Source: Typha latifolia (taxonomy: Eukaryota; Streptophyta; Magnoliopsida; Poales; Typhaceae). From it: 64,000 nucleotides of DNA. Below, one piece after another: positions 1-12,627 of the stretch. The DNA lies in contig CM034099.1 of NCBI GenBank assembly GCA_019914945.1, forward strand, positions 8,631,001-8,695,000, written 5' to 3'. Every line of letters starts with the position of its first letter. The first letter of the stretch is position 1. Position numbers and translations under genes: made by a program. The notes below the pieces were generated by a model, which saw nothing but the letters and a program-made list of their open reading frames with translations, was not told where the DNA came from and did no database searches.

Positions 1-588
1 ATATATATATATATCATTAATTAAATAATAAATATAGAGCTTGATGCATTGGAGTGCATCGGGCTCTTAGCTCTACCCTTGGAGATGCTCTCTCCAACCG
101 AGCTCCAAATCTCCAAATTTGGAGCTCGTTGGAGCTCCAATGGGGCTCCAAAGAGCGAGGCTCCAAATTTAGAGCCCCACCAAAAATTTTAGAGTTCTGC
201 TCTATTTAATTTTAGACCTTTTTAAATTCCAATTTTACCCTATAAATATTTAATTCAATAATTTTAATTTTATCTGTATCCTTTATTAAATAATCTAGAT
301 AGTTAAATTGATTATATAATTAGTTTTATTTAATAAATTTTTAACAAAAATAGTACCAATGGAAAGGTCTCGTCGGGACCTTTAAAATGATTCTAATATT
401 AAATTATTTTTCAGTTATTTTAAAATTTTAATTTTAATTATATAATAAATATTTTTTCTATTTAAAATTGATGTGTCCTAAAATTATCTGGATAATGACT
501 CAAAATTATTTTCTAATGTAATACTAAATATTAATTTATGACTATTTTGTGTAATATAATTTAATATTTTTAGCAATGACGTGTAGTG

Positions 589-3500
589 GAGCCTCGGACC
601 TTGCCCTGGGCAACACGGAATGGGTAAGCGAACACCCAGACTGCAAAGTTCAGCACCTGGATAGGGGAGCCTCGGACCATGCCCCGCTGCTCCTCAAGGT
701 TCCGGCAGCCATGGCAAGGATCAAGCGACCATTCCGGTTCGAGCTCCTCTGGATGGAGTATGAGGAGTGCCAGAACATTGTAAAGGAAACCTGGGCGAGG
801 CACGCCGGGGGCAATCCAATGCATGCGTTCTCCCACCGGCTGAGTGTTTTGAGAAAAACCTTGAGCACCTGGAACCGTGAGGCGGTCGGAAGTGTGGAAA
901 GGCGGCTTTCGGACACAAACACCAAACTGGCAAACCTAGAAGAGCTAGATGCCAACGGCCAGCTGCCGGAGGAGGGCATGCAGAGGCTGAGAAGCCTATA
1001 CAACTGCAAAATAGCCCTTAACAGACAACTTAATATCAAATGGTTGCAGAGATCTCGGTTAAGGTGGACGGAGGACGGGGATCGCAACACAAAATTCTTC
1101 CATATCTCGGCAACAATCAGAAGAAAGCGTAACAAGATCTCTGGCATCCTGGACGGCGAGGACAGATGGGTGCAGGCGCCGGAGGAAGTAACCAAATCTT
1201 TACGGCATTCTACCAAAGCCTCTGGGCGGAAGTTGATGTGCCTGACGGTAGGAGAGCTGAATGGCCCTCCCTACCCGAAATTTCGAGCGAGGAAGCGGTG
1301 GCCCTAGAGCTGCCAGTGACGGCGGAGGAGATCAAGGAAGCGGTATGGAGCCTGCCGAGAGGAAAGGCCCCGGGCCCGGACGGGATGCAAGCGGAAGTCT
1401 ATACTCAGTACTGGGACACCATGGGCGGTGGTCTCTGCCAGGCAGTAGGTCATTTCTTCAGCAGTGCAAGAATGCCGCAAGCTTGGGGTGACACCTTCAT
1501 AACCCTGATCTCGAAGAAGGAGCTCCCGATGAAGGTGGCGGACTTCAGACCCATTGCACTGTGCAATGTCATATACAAAGTAATAGCTAAGATCATGGTA
1601 AGCCGCCTAAAGAAGATGCTGGCCAACATCATCGGCCCGGAGCAAGCGGCTTTTGTGGCGGGCCAAAGCATCGAGGATAATACGCTGGCAGCCTAGGAGG
1701 TGGCTCACTCAATGGTGAATGACAAGGGAGGAAACCCTATTATGATGATCAAAATGGATATGGAGAAGGCGTATGATCGGGTTAGCTGGCAGGCGGTGAT
1801 CGGCGTGCTTCAGCGGATGGGTTTCCCCCCTCGGTGGTGCAACTGGGTGCAGGCGTGTATTGCCTCCCCAAGGTTCGCCTTGCTGATCAACGGGTGTCCG
1901 ACTAAATGGATCATGCCCCGTAGCGGCCTGAGACAAGGAGATCCGCTATTTCCCTACCTCTTCATCATCGTCACGCAAGTTCTATCGAGGATCATTAACG
2001 AGAAGGTAGATCAAGGCCTGCTGAGCGGCTATCGGGTCAAAGATGTGCACCTGTCCCACCTGCTCTATGCAGATGACCTGTTGCTCATGGCGGAAGCTTC
2101 TGCGACTAATGCCAAAGCATTCTAGATAGCTTTGAGCCGGTATGAACTCATCACCAATCAGAGGGTTAACTACAGCAAATCGGAGCTGTACCTACCAAGC
2201 AGGATCGGGGCAGATGAAGGCAGATAGCTTAGCGTCCAACTATGCTTGCAAGTGGCAGGCATGCCATTCAAATACCTAGGGGTGCTTATCTCGGGCCGGA
2301 GGGTGAAGGTGAAGGAGCAGCAGGAGCTGGTGGAGCGAATCGGCAAACGGCTAGCTGGCTGGAAAGGGTCGCTCCTTTCTCAAGCGGGCAAGCTAACCCT
2401 GATCAACGCTACGCTGCTAGCGATCCCGGCTTACTGGCTGGGAAGCACGTGGGTGCCGGACGGGGTTCTGGAGGAGATAACCAAAAAAGCTCGAAACTTT
2501 CTATGGAAGAATAACGATGGCCACGGCCTCCACCTGATGAACTGGGAACAGGTGACTATGGCGAAGCGGCAGGGTGGACTGGGTGTCCGGCGCCTAAAAG
2601 AGGCTCGCACCACGCACCTGGGCAAGCTGGTTTTCAAAATGTTGAACAGGGAGCCGGCGCCTTGGATCAGAATCATGCAGGCTAAGTATGGGATGCTGCA
2701 CCCGTGGGAGATCACAAAGAGCAAAAATCCATCATGGATGTGGAGGGCGCTAACAAAAACCGCCAAGCAGCTCAGAACGGGCTGCAGAGTGCTGATAGGG
2801 AACGGTCGAACCACGAGCGCCGCTTATGACCCCTGGCTGCACGAGATCCCGTGGTGCAGGCAGCCGAGGGAATGGGCGAACGCAGTCATGGAAGAAAATC
2901 TGCGCGTGGTAGATATCACCAAAGGCAGGCAATGGACTACGGCGAGACTAAATAGGGAGGTCGGAGTTGAGCTGACTTACAAAATAGCAACGTTCCCCAT
3001 GGGTGCCGCCACCAGTGAGGACAGATGGATCTGGTGGCCGCACCCAAGGGGAACCCCAACGGTTAAAGCCATATACTACTCTCTTCTTCCTCAGAGTGAC
3101 CACCACTGGGAAGGGTGGAGAAACCTTTGGCGGCTCCCGGTCACCCCGCGAATTAGAGTCTTCTACTGGAAACTTCTGTGGGGTAGGCTCCCAACGAGTG
3201 CTTACCTCCACTATATCCATGTGGGTGCCGAGGAACGCTGCGCAATGTGCGGGTTGTTTCCTGAAACGATCGACCATCTCATGTTTATGTGTAGATACAG
3301 TCGAGAGGTGTGGGAGATATTGCGTTCCAGTGAAGGGGTGGAGACAGCGTTGATAGACCAAGACTGGATCACGAGAGAGTGGTGTACAACCAAAGAGAAT
3401 GATCACCGGATCAAAGGGAAGATTGCCTGCACGCTGTGGGCTCTATGGAAATGTAGAAACGAAGTGGTGTTTAGAGGGAAGAGGATGGCGAAGCTAGCAG

Positions 3501-4090
3501 TGGTCCGATCTGCCGTTGCGATGGCGGAGGAGTATGGGCTCAAGACAAAAGAGAAGAATGTGAAGACAAGGAGGAGGAGGAAGAGATGGGAACCACCGGA
3601 CCCGGGCTGGACTAAAGCCAACACCGACGGATCGTTCAAGCCCGGCGCACACCAAGGAGGTGCAGCGACAATTCTCCGAAATGCTGAAGGGGAGCTAGTC
3701 CAGGCGGCATGGGAACCGTGCCCGGGCAACTCGGCGTTGCAAACCGAGCTCTGGGCCATCAGAATGGCCCTGCAGATGGCGAGCAAAGAAAGCAGGTTGG
3801 TGATAGAAACGGACTGCTCGGAGGCCATCAGATGCATGCAGCAGGTGGACCACTGTCCATGGCGAGTCCGCAATCTGGCGCAGGAGTGCGCGGAGATAGC
3901 AAAAGAATTTTTGGAAGTTAGGCTTGCCCACGTAGGGAGGGAAGCCAACGCAGTGGCAGACTGGGCAGCAGCGAAGGCGAGGGTGGCCTCTGGCTACTGC
4001 TACGCAGAGCGGCTAAGCCAGGTTCCATCTGAGCTTTGTAATCTTCTAACTGTCGACGCGGCAACGTCTCGACCGTCTATTAATATATAG
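589..4090 (+). pseudogene. LINE ORF2 pseudogene: endonuclease end, reverse transcriptase, zf-RVT, RNase H
   Basis: Domains in order: the end of an APE-type endonuclease (ASDHAPLLL, about 670-697); reverse transcriptase with GKAPGPDGM (near 1364), FRPIALCNV, the LRQGDPLFPYLF block (near 1929) and the catalytic YADD (near 2069); the zf-RVT zinc knuckle with C-x2-C and H-x4-C near 3240-3295; and an RVT_3 RNase H domain near 3600-3980 that keeps the acidic residues (NTDGS, QTELWA, ETDCSE, AVADWA). Lesions: a frameshift near 1190 (the reading frame changes between VQAPEEVTK and QIFTAFYQSLW) and TAG stops at 1694-1696, 2123-2125 and 2225-2227. The last part, from 2246 to the TAG at 4088-4090, is still open for 614 codons, so decay is fairly recent. 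In a living element the protein nicks target DNA and copies its own RNA. Confidence 0.93.
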
Positions 4091-4128
4091 CTGGTCACAG
4101 CTCTTTGAATTGTTCAAAAAAAAAAAAA
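589..4128 (+). mobile_element. 5'-truncated LINE (plant L1-type) retrotransposon
   Basis: This is a non-LTR retrotransposon inserted in the tandem repeat. It ends in a 13-base A tail (4116-4128) and is flanked by the 7 bp direct repeat tgtagtg at 582-588 and 4129-4135, which fits a target-site duplication. It begins inside the C-terminal part of the endonuclease domain, so ORF1 and most of the endonuclease are missing, as is typical of incomplete reverse transcription. GC content and codon use differ sharply from the surrounding AT-rich DNA. The element is dead: its ORF2 has a frameshift and three in-frame stops. Confidence 0.93.
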
Positions 4129-5165
4129 TGTAGTGCTTATTTAGATATTTAGTTTGTATAATGTAATTTCGATGCGTTTAATTAAAAAGTAGGAATTTAA
4201 AATTACTTATGAAACTATTGAATATAATTTTATTTTATATATCTCGATGAGAGTTTTATAACCATATATTTTTAATTAAGAAATAATAACATGAAGATAA
4301 CCTATTAAGTTATTTAAAATAAATAATATAATTATATATATTATATTATTATTTTTAAATATAGAGCTCGGTGTATTGGAGTGCACTGGGCTCTTGGCTC
4401 TATATTTGAAGTCTTGGGATTCCAAATTTGGACCTAGCTCCAAATCACTATTCCTTTTCTTAAAATGCCAACTCTACCCTCTAAATGTTTAAGCCATTAT
4501 TTTAGATTCCTTCGTATTATTTATTTTAAAATCTAATTATCAAATTTGACTATATAATTAATTTTATTAATTAATTTTTAATCAAATAGTACCATTGGAA
4601 ATATCTCAAGCAGACCTTTAAAATAAATCTGATATTAAAATATTTTAGAGTTATTTTAAAATTTTAATATTTTTAAAATTTTAATTTGTATAATTTCTTT
4701 TCTTGATATTATTTAGAATCAGCAATTGTCTCAAAATTCTTTTGTAATTTTTGTAAACATAAAATACTAAAATATGAAATACATCATTTTGCTACAAAAA
4801 TATATAAAAGTAACATTCTTTTACTCTAGTGTGCCTCTTTCATAAGTATTTAATTAATGAATTTCAAAGCTCAAAGTCAGCCTCCCTATTTTTTACCTTT
4901 ATGTTGAGCGATGAATTATTAAAATCATTCATCATTATTAATTTTTTCTTTAAATTACCTATTTAATTAGAAATTAGTAATTTAAAATTACTTATGAAGT
5001 TATTGAATATTAATCTTATTTTGAAGATCTCAATAAGTATTTTATAACATATAATTAAAAATAATAAAAATTAAAGGGATCTATTAATCAATTTTAAGTA
5101 TAATATATATATATATATATATTCTAATAAGTACATAGTAAATATAAAGCTCTTGGTTCTATATT

Positions 5166-5668
5166 TTATTAAATGATGTTTACATTTCTCTATTTGTGAT
5201 CCCCCTTTTGTTTGACTATATATCTAGAGTTATCTAGAACTGCCATTGTGCATGCAATTAAATGACATGCATAAGGTCCTAAAAATATATGTCCGAATTG
5301 GTCCATGATATTTTATATTTTTCTTATTGTGCTTCTACTTTTTTACTAGTTAATTTTATCTCAAAATAGATTTTTTTTTTCTTGTTGCTTGGTATTGACT
5401 TGAACATTGGGTTAAGTAAAATTATCAGTGATAATAATGTTCTAGTCCAGTTCGGAATATATGCTAGGTTGGAGGAGGTAGAATGATACATAGATAATCC
5501 AACAACATCTTCTTAGCCAGCACATAAACATTCTCAGCTAACATATGTTCTTAAGCTAGCTGATGAATTTCTATAGCTAATACATGTACCTTCTAAGCTA
5601 GAAACATATGTATCTACTAAGGAGCTAATAGATACAGATTCTTACAATACTTAGATAAGGCAGTTCTA
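5166..5668. other. AT-rich spacer, nothing recognised
   Basis: This lies between the end of the tandem array and the MULE remnant. I see short A/T runs and no open reading frame, terminal repeat or RNA gene. The stretch around 5500-5620 repeats words such as 'agctaacatatg' and 'tctaagctag' loosely, with no clear period. Confidence 0.5.
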
Positions 5669-6050
5669 GTGATAAGGAGTGTGATAGGTATGATGAGCAG
5701 TAATAGCGAAGAATCATGTTGTTTAGAGGATTTATTGAGTGAAGGTGAATTTCAAGATGTTAGTAGTGCCTTTTTGTATTCTTCCAAACCTACACTTGTC
5801 CTTGCCAAAAGAAAAAGAGTCCTGACTTTTGATGCTTTTGATGAGCTCAAGTGATGAATATCAACCTAACTATGAAAAATATAAGAGTGAGAAGGACTCG
5901 GAAAGTCATAGATATTGCCATGATTTTGCCAATGTACAATCATTCAAGGTACTTCTTAAAGAATTTTACATCAAGAAAGGTTACGAATTCGTTTATATAA
6001 AGAATGAGTTCTCTAGAGTAATTATGTACATACGAAAAGATGTAAAGTAG
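5669..6050 (+). pseudogene. MULE (MuDR-type) transposase N-terminal remnant
   Basis: Two overlapping short frames (5669-5854 and 5829-6050) form one frameshifted piece. The second contains FANVQSFKVLLKEFYIKK, then GYEFVYIKNEFSRV. This matches the pattern of the plant MuDR DNA-binding domain (FANV..F..A...YAI..G.E....KN...RV..KC) from memory of the family. The acidic and serine-rich segment before it also fits. The piece stops right after the RV motif, where the Cys-rich continuation would be expected. No catalytic DDE region, SWIM zinc finger or terminal inverted repeat was found nearby. The call rests on one motif block. Confidence 0.6.
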
Positions 6051-6410
6051 ATACTAATATTTATCAAATTATGTTTGATGAAGGAGAACCCATTAAGCTC
6101 GAATTAAGCTTGAATTGAATCTTTGATATACACTTTATAAAATCAAAATCAGGTATGTAACTAAATTTGAATCTTACTTACCATATATTTATAAATATAT
6201 ACAATTTGAGTATTATCCAGCTAAGCCTAATCGAGCCGGCATGTGCTTATGCTCTGTTTAAAATTAATTCGAGCCTGATTCAATTGATCAAGCTTGACTC
6301 GTTTCAAATACAAGTCAGAGCTTGTTTATTTTAATAGCCATATTTATCGATCATATTATTAAGAATATTATTATTTTGGCCCGAATGATTAAGAAATTTT
6401 TTAATTAATA
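6051..6410. other. Spacer with a short degenerate 'gagcctg/caagctt' patch
   Basis: There is no gene here. Around 6215-6320 the sequence is enriched in gagc/cgagcc/aagctt words and includes aaaattaattcgagcctg. This resembles the arms of the hAT-like element at 46950-47746 and looks like a much older relative. The rest is AT-rich. Confidence 0.4.
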
Positions 6411-7430
6411 TTGAAAAATCTATGACTAACTCCAAACGACCTTGTACAGAACTACATAACAATACAAGATAACCAGAAAAATATTAAGCAATACAAGCAT
6501 ACTAGATTTACCTGGAAAACTCTAGATCTGGGTAAAAACCACAAATCCATTTCACTAGGATTAAAGTAACTACTCAAATAATATAACAAATACAAGAAGT
6601 ACTTACAGATTATCCACTAAATCCCATAGCTATATCTAAAGTTTTCTTGCTCGCTAGATTGCTTCCCGTGGTTAATTAATTGGTCTTTGTGATTTTTGAG
6701 ATTGAATAAAGCTGTCTTAGTGATCCTTAAGATATGTACTTTTTTTAATGAAGAATGTAATAGAAATGATAAGAAAGTCTTTGTAGACTCTCTAATCTTT
6801 TATCTTCTCTAATCAATGAAAAACTCACAAAACTCTCCTCTAGGGCTACAATATTTGTTCTCTTATCAAGTCACCCCAACTAGGATTTAAAGACTAATAT
6901 AGGTATGTATGCAAAAAGACAACCAAAGAACTAACTTAGACATAGACGAGTCACCTCCGTACAGTTGTTTGAACGCCTGACACCCCATTCGAACGTCTTG
7001 GACAAATTTGTATGCTTAAGAGAAAAACTATTTGAATGCCTGCACATCTGTTTGAACGCCAATAGCTTCTTCTGTTCCTTGAACAAATGTGTCAAACGCC
7101 ATTAGGAGCTGTTTGAATGCTTTAGCAACTAGCAAGGAGACTGTACCTCGGGAAAAAGAGTTCGAACATTATGAAGGATCGCTTGGATGCTACAAGCTGT
7201 TATTATCCCTCGGGCAAACACATTCGAACACCCAAGGGGCCGTTCGGGCACTAAATGATGGCTTTTGTGCCTCGAACAAATATGTTCGAACACCTTAGCT
7301 TTCGTTCGAACGCCTTAACGCCCACTTGAAATCATTTATCATTCAATATATTAAATCCCCATTATCATGCTCTTTACAAAATATTCTACACATTCAAAGT
7401 TTTGTTAAGTTAATTGCTAACCAAAAAAAT
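6411..7430 (-). mobile_element. Decayed Copia-like LTR, GTTCGAAC-rich family (copy 1)
   Basis: This segment aligns by landmarks to the better copy at 15478-16673: 'cctggaaaactctagatctgg' with 'cttgctcgctaga' downstream, then a block of repeated gttcgaac/tttgaacgcc words (6960-7320), then 'aatattctaca' and 'aattgctaacc' near the right edge. Read on the minus strand it would start TG-TTAGCAA-like, as LTRs of this family do. Only an LTR-sized piece is seen, with no gag-pol. The short frame at 7089-7298 lies in the repeated block and is not a gene. Exact ends and target duplication were not resolved. Confidence 0.45.
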
Positions 7431-7499
7431 CGTACAAATATTAATAGAATCTAATCGCGGACTTTATCTTGTATATTCTGATATTATGATTTGCTATCC

Positions 7500-8060
7500 A
7501 ATTTAGCAACCGAACTACTCTCTACGAGTAGACTTGATCATCGGGTGGGCCAGGTCGGGTTCGGGCTAGGCTTTTCGGGTTAACCGAGCGTAAATATTTG
7601 TTCACAGCCCAACCCACCAATCACTTGGGCCTGGCTAAGTTCGGGCCGGGCTAAAATATTCTAGCTCGTTACTACTCATTAGCCTATTAGATATTTGACT
7701 TAGGTTGGGTATAATGGGTTTAACATAATGAGTTAAATATAAAAAATAATATATCTTATTGGACCGAGTTTAATGGGCTTATATAAAGACATACTTATAT
7801 ATTGATATATGTTTACTAAATATCCAATGTGACACTAAAAAAATTATAGGAATATGCATGTATTATGAGTCGGGCCATAGATAAGAATAGTGGATCGGAC
7901 TTTCGGGTCGGGCTAGATGGGCAAATGCTTAGCCTATGCCACTTACTACCATCTGCCGGGCCTAAATTAGGCTCAGGATGGGCTTAGCCTGATTAAAATG
8001 GGCTTAGCCTGATTAAAATTTGGCGAGTTCGTGCCGTGTTTGGATATCCGGGAGATAAGT
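7500..8060. repeat. 'gggcc/cgggct'-rich dispersed repeat fragment
   Basis: It starts near gtagacttgatcatcgggtg and is rich in gggccgggct, gggcttagcctg and aacccaccaa words. Such composition marks common plant non-autonomous DNA transposons, but I could not find a matching inverted end, so it is probably truncated. A direct repeat of 'gggcttagcctgattaaaa' (near 7980 and 8001) sits at its right side, about 320 bp upstream of the DUF1997 gene start. Confidence 0.45.
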
Positions 8061-8302
8061 ACGGGGTATTACGGAGAGAGTTTTGTGTAGGCTATTTATC
8101 TCTCGTTTTAACGGAAAAAAAGAAAAACCTCGGTTACTCGTGATATGCAGTTAATATGAACCACATACTTCTGAAGTCCTTCCTCCTCTCTGCTCTCCGA
8201 TTGCATTTCCTCTTCTTTTGTCCACCTTCTACCTTCCGTCTTTGGCTGGCGGAGGAGGGAAAGCTTCTCGCTTTTTCGCCAAACCAGCAACCCAAATGCC
8301 CA

Positions 8303-11300
8303 ATGACGACCCGCGCGCTTCCTTCTCCTCTTCTTCCCACCACCACCATCCGGTCTCTCTTCCTCTCCTCCAACCCAACTCAAGATATCGCTTTTCCAAC
8401 ATCTACCTATTGTACTCAATTAAGCCCAGTTGCTCTCTCTTCCCCCACTGCAAGAAGACGCCAAGCTATTCCATCCGCCAACGCCGAAATCGTCGCTCTC
8501 CATAACAGCGGCAGTAGTAGCAGTAGAAGAACAGCAAATCTTTTTGCAGAGCGCAGGGAAAGGATCAAGCTTCCGGAGCAGCAAGGCAGATCTTTTCCAA
8601 TTAGTGACTTCCTCCGCCACCCGTCGGGCGTGGAGTCGCTGCTGAACACTAGAGCTTTGCAAAGCTTCGAGTACTTGGAGGCGAACACTTATAGGTCTGG
8701 TTGAGGCATTTCACCGTACAACTTATAGGCGTGCATGGAATTAGTCCTGCTATCACCATGATTTGATCTGAAGAAAGCATATGCAGGTGCACTTTGCATA
8801 AGATTCAGTTTCTGAAGTTCGAAGTGGCACCTGTGTTGGACTTAAGGGTGACACAAACCGACGAATACTGCACGGTTGAGATGTTGTCTTGCAGGGTGAG
8901 TAAATTAATTGCGGTTTGGTTTGAGTTCATGATTGTATTAGACGCATTGCAATTTCATTGTTCTTTGCCATTTCTGTAGATCGTAGCATAGCTAGGTGTA
9001 TTGTAATAGTGCAGAATCAGAACCATTACGTTTTTAGCACCAGGCCTATAAACTGTCACCGTCAGTTTACTTGTATACATAAGCGAAGTCCAATTTGTTG
9101 TCATATAGTTTGAACTACTAATGGGTAATGGTGATGATTTTGTTGTGGTCATGACTGGTAGGATGATTGTAGAGTGGAACGGTGGTGGTTTTGCAAGCGA
9201 TTGAGGTATTTTCATGATTGCTGGTAGGCAATGGCAACAAATAAAATGATGGTAGAGGTTTTACTGATGATGCTGGTATTCTCATGACTCATGTTTAGAT
9301 GGTGGAACGATCCCAGAGTTGCGCTGAAGTGATTCTAGTGATAATCATAGTGGTAACAAATGTAGGATGGAAATGGTGTAGATGTTAGTGAGACAATGAC
9401 ACTGATTGCAAATTACACAAGATTCATTATATAAAAGGAACTATAATGAGAACTTATTTCCTGCTGTTTCTTTCTTTTACCTCTTGTTTTATAGTTAAGT
9501 TCCATGAAAGAGATAATTGTGGTAATTCTTCTTTGTTTGACAAGAAATTCTCCTTATGATTGCAATGATCCTCTGAACTTTCTAGATTAGGTTTTACTGC
9601 AGTACAAGGAAGCCAGACTTTTTGTTGAATAAGCATTTCAAGTGATTATGAAAGCCAGACTGTTACTTTCATATCAAATAACTGCCGAGTTCTGGGATTG
9701 CCAAGGCTTTTCCTATACTCTCAGCACAAACTGTGTCAAAGAGGAAGTCTTTTGGGAATTTCTTAGTTTGATGGACTTGTAATTATAAAAGTTTTGGCCC
9801 CTTTCTCTTACCTGGTTACCCCGAATCTGTTACGTGTGCGCCAAACTGCCAATATATCTCGACAAAGATGAAACTCTCCTCTCTTCTTTCTGGAAGGAAT
9901 TTCTGTTGGATCAAGCATGATAGGTATCCTAGTGATGACCCTGATTGTTTCTACTATAGGAGCCAATTATCAAAGAACTTGAATAAGTCCAATTTCCAAT
10001 GATCATTGTATGCTAAAAAATGGGATAGCTTTGCAGGAAGCTTAATTTTGCAAATACAAGACCTGATTCTCTTTTTTGTTAATAGAATATTTGATTTCTC
10101 AGCCACTTGCTTCCATATTATGAGATAGATACTTTTGCCTAACTTAGTTAGGAACTTTATTAACAATATGGAACTTCAATTAATAGCTAATCTCTGAGAG
10201 ACTCCTCTGACTTCAAATCTGCATCTATTCTCTTTTTCAGCTAGACTTTTGACAAAGTGGTTGAATAATGAATGGACGTGCGAATCTTGTTATTTGACAT
10301 TAGAAGTGAACCCAATCCACCTCTTCTTACTTTTGCATAAATACAGATCCATGATTGAATATGTAAATGGTAGATAAGGAAAAAAAAACTGATACTTTAT
10401 GCCCTAAAAGAGCAAGCTATCATTTATCTAGTTTGCTATAGCTTACCAAGACACATTTCATCCAAAGGTAAGTGGGATGCTCTATAAAATGTGTGTGTGC
10501 GTGCGTGCGCGCATGCATGTAACATATGTTATCAAGAATTTAAATTTCTTTTACTTTTGTTAGATAGATTAACTCCTAGTTTGATTTGGATAATGCCGGA
10601 ACAAGTAAGAAATGAAAAATTCTTGTATATTGATGCCCCTTGGTTTTCATTGTAAATAGAATGGTTCAATCAATACCCGAAAGGCTGAAATCAATACACT
10701 CGCCAGTTTTTTGGCCGGTTTTGCATGAGTTCGGAAGCCAGCTAAACCGTAACTTTAGGTTATTAAGTTGTGTTTTGTGTTTTCCACTCAAATTTGACCC
10801 ATGATATGCCTAAAAAGATATAATTATACGTCTCTTAGTTCTCCCTCCCTCCCTTCGTCCCTCCCTATATCTCTCTCTTTGTACGAAACTACTCTATTCT
10901 TTAAATGAAATCCACAGCCTTCTACATTCTTCCTCTTGCCCTATAATTTCTATCCAGCAATATGCAATTAGAAAATAGTTTGGATAGAGAAGGACTGTAA
11001 ATAGTTTCTTTTTCCTGCAATATATATTTTTTTAAGTTTTCCTTTCAGTTTTCTTCTCTCCCTTTTTTCCAAAAAAGAATATTGTAGCCACAGAGATATC
11101 ATAGTGTTGATACTGCTGGATTTGAGTGGTCTTTTAAGTTTTATCACGACATGTGAGTTATCCCTGTTCTCTGTTAATTTTATGACTTTTCCATTCTTTT
11201 ATATTTACATGTTGAGAATGATCTAAATCAAGAGCACTGAAAGGTGAAAACTAAGCCAAAGGTTCATCCTCTGAAACATTTTTATCTCTTTTGGAATCAA

Positions 11301-12531
11301 ATTGAAACACAATCAGTATTTTTTTTACTTTGAACCATGTATTTTTGAACACATAAATCCCTTACATTATAGAAATTATGGTTCTGGTAGCAATTTATAT
11401 TTTTATAGCAGTTTGAGATTTATTAAGAGCTTTTGAAATTCTGTGCAGAATAAGTTGTTTAGATTTTCTCTATAAAGATTTGAACGTCCATTCATCCACA
11501 TTTGTTTGTTGCAGTTCGAGGGTTCTGAAACAGTAGAGAAGCAAAATCACCTCTTTTCAGGTATATGCTAATTTGTTGCACCTTTGTGATTCTTCAGCTG
11601 ATTCATGAAATTTGAAATTTGAAATATGGTTCTATATGCTTACAATCTATCTACTTTAACCTGAAACTTGTTCATTTATAGTATAGTAGTATAGTACAGC
11701 ATCTTCCTGTAGCAGTTGACATACTACCCCAATTCATAGAAGTTTGCTCAGATTAATATGAATAGTATATTTATCACTAAGACCATTCAAAAATTATTTT
11801 GTTTATATGTATTATATATCTTGTTTGAGCAGTAAAGCAACACCTTGGGTTATACACAAATATGAGACTAGCAAGGGGTCATCTGATATTTGAAATTACA
11901 GATATCTCTAAGTAGGATTTTTGTTTTACATCAACTCAACATAAATGTTCCTTAGGGTCCCAGATAATCCTACAAAATCTAGTAACTGACACAATCTGTT
12001 TCTTTCTGAAAATACATTAACAGAAGATGTTGATATTCACTTTAAATAATTGCAGCATTCATGAGAAACCATATAACGTGGGAGGCTAATGGTTATGAGC
12101 CAACTATACACGTGGATGTCAATTTGAAAGTCACCCTTGAGGTACGAACTATATGGGTGTTGTAGATCAATCATTAGCTTGCCTAGAGAATGGTATTCAT
12201 CTGTTATTGGCATTATTTTGTTCCTTGTACCTCTCTGGATTAATCTGGCTAAATTGTAAGTGGTACTCTTGTTTCTTACATACTTTTGATGTTAACAGAA
12301 TAATCCCTAGTTAAATCTGAGTTGTTCAGTGATAGTTATATACACCTATATATTCATTATGAATTTAGGATAGGTATCCTACCTTTCAAAGGGAAGAGTC
12401 ATTTTATAACATCATATATATAGTATCTTAAGTTCAGAAGTAGCACAGCTGATTTGTAACTTGATAATATGGGAAGCTAGACCCCTACTTCTAGGAGTTA
12501 TTACTTCTCATGAGGCATTATTTATGAGTGT

Positions 12532-12627
<96 letters not shown>

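Larger units (their letters stand above)
1..5165. repeat. Tandem array of a ~780 bp AT-rich repeat, split by a LINE
   Basis: A unit recurs in direct orientation. The landmark 'tggagtgca.cgggctctt.gctcta' lies near 36-77 and again near 4362-4404, and a shortened version (aaatataaagctcttgg) lies near 5139. A second landmark, 'aatttaaaattacttatgaa', occurs near 4194 and 4979. The 36-to-4362 distance is 4326; removing the LINE plus one target-site copy (589-4135, 3547 bp) leaves about 779 bp. The other spacings are about 779 and 785 bp. The copies also share a middle block around 333-430 and 4575-4670 (atagtacca.tggaaa and following). Copies are well diverged. The window begins inside a copy, so the array may continue to the left. 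No coding capacity is visible in the unit. Confidence 0.8.

Noticed and set aside
8156..8302. In-frame upstream ATG adding 49 residues to the DUF1997 protein
   Set aside because: The added segment is rich in Phe/Leu/Pro and would precede a normal-looking transit peptide that begins at 8303; more likely leader sequence.
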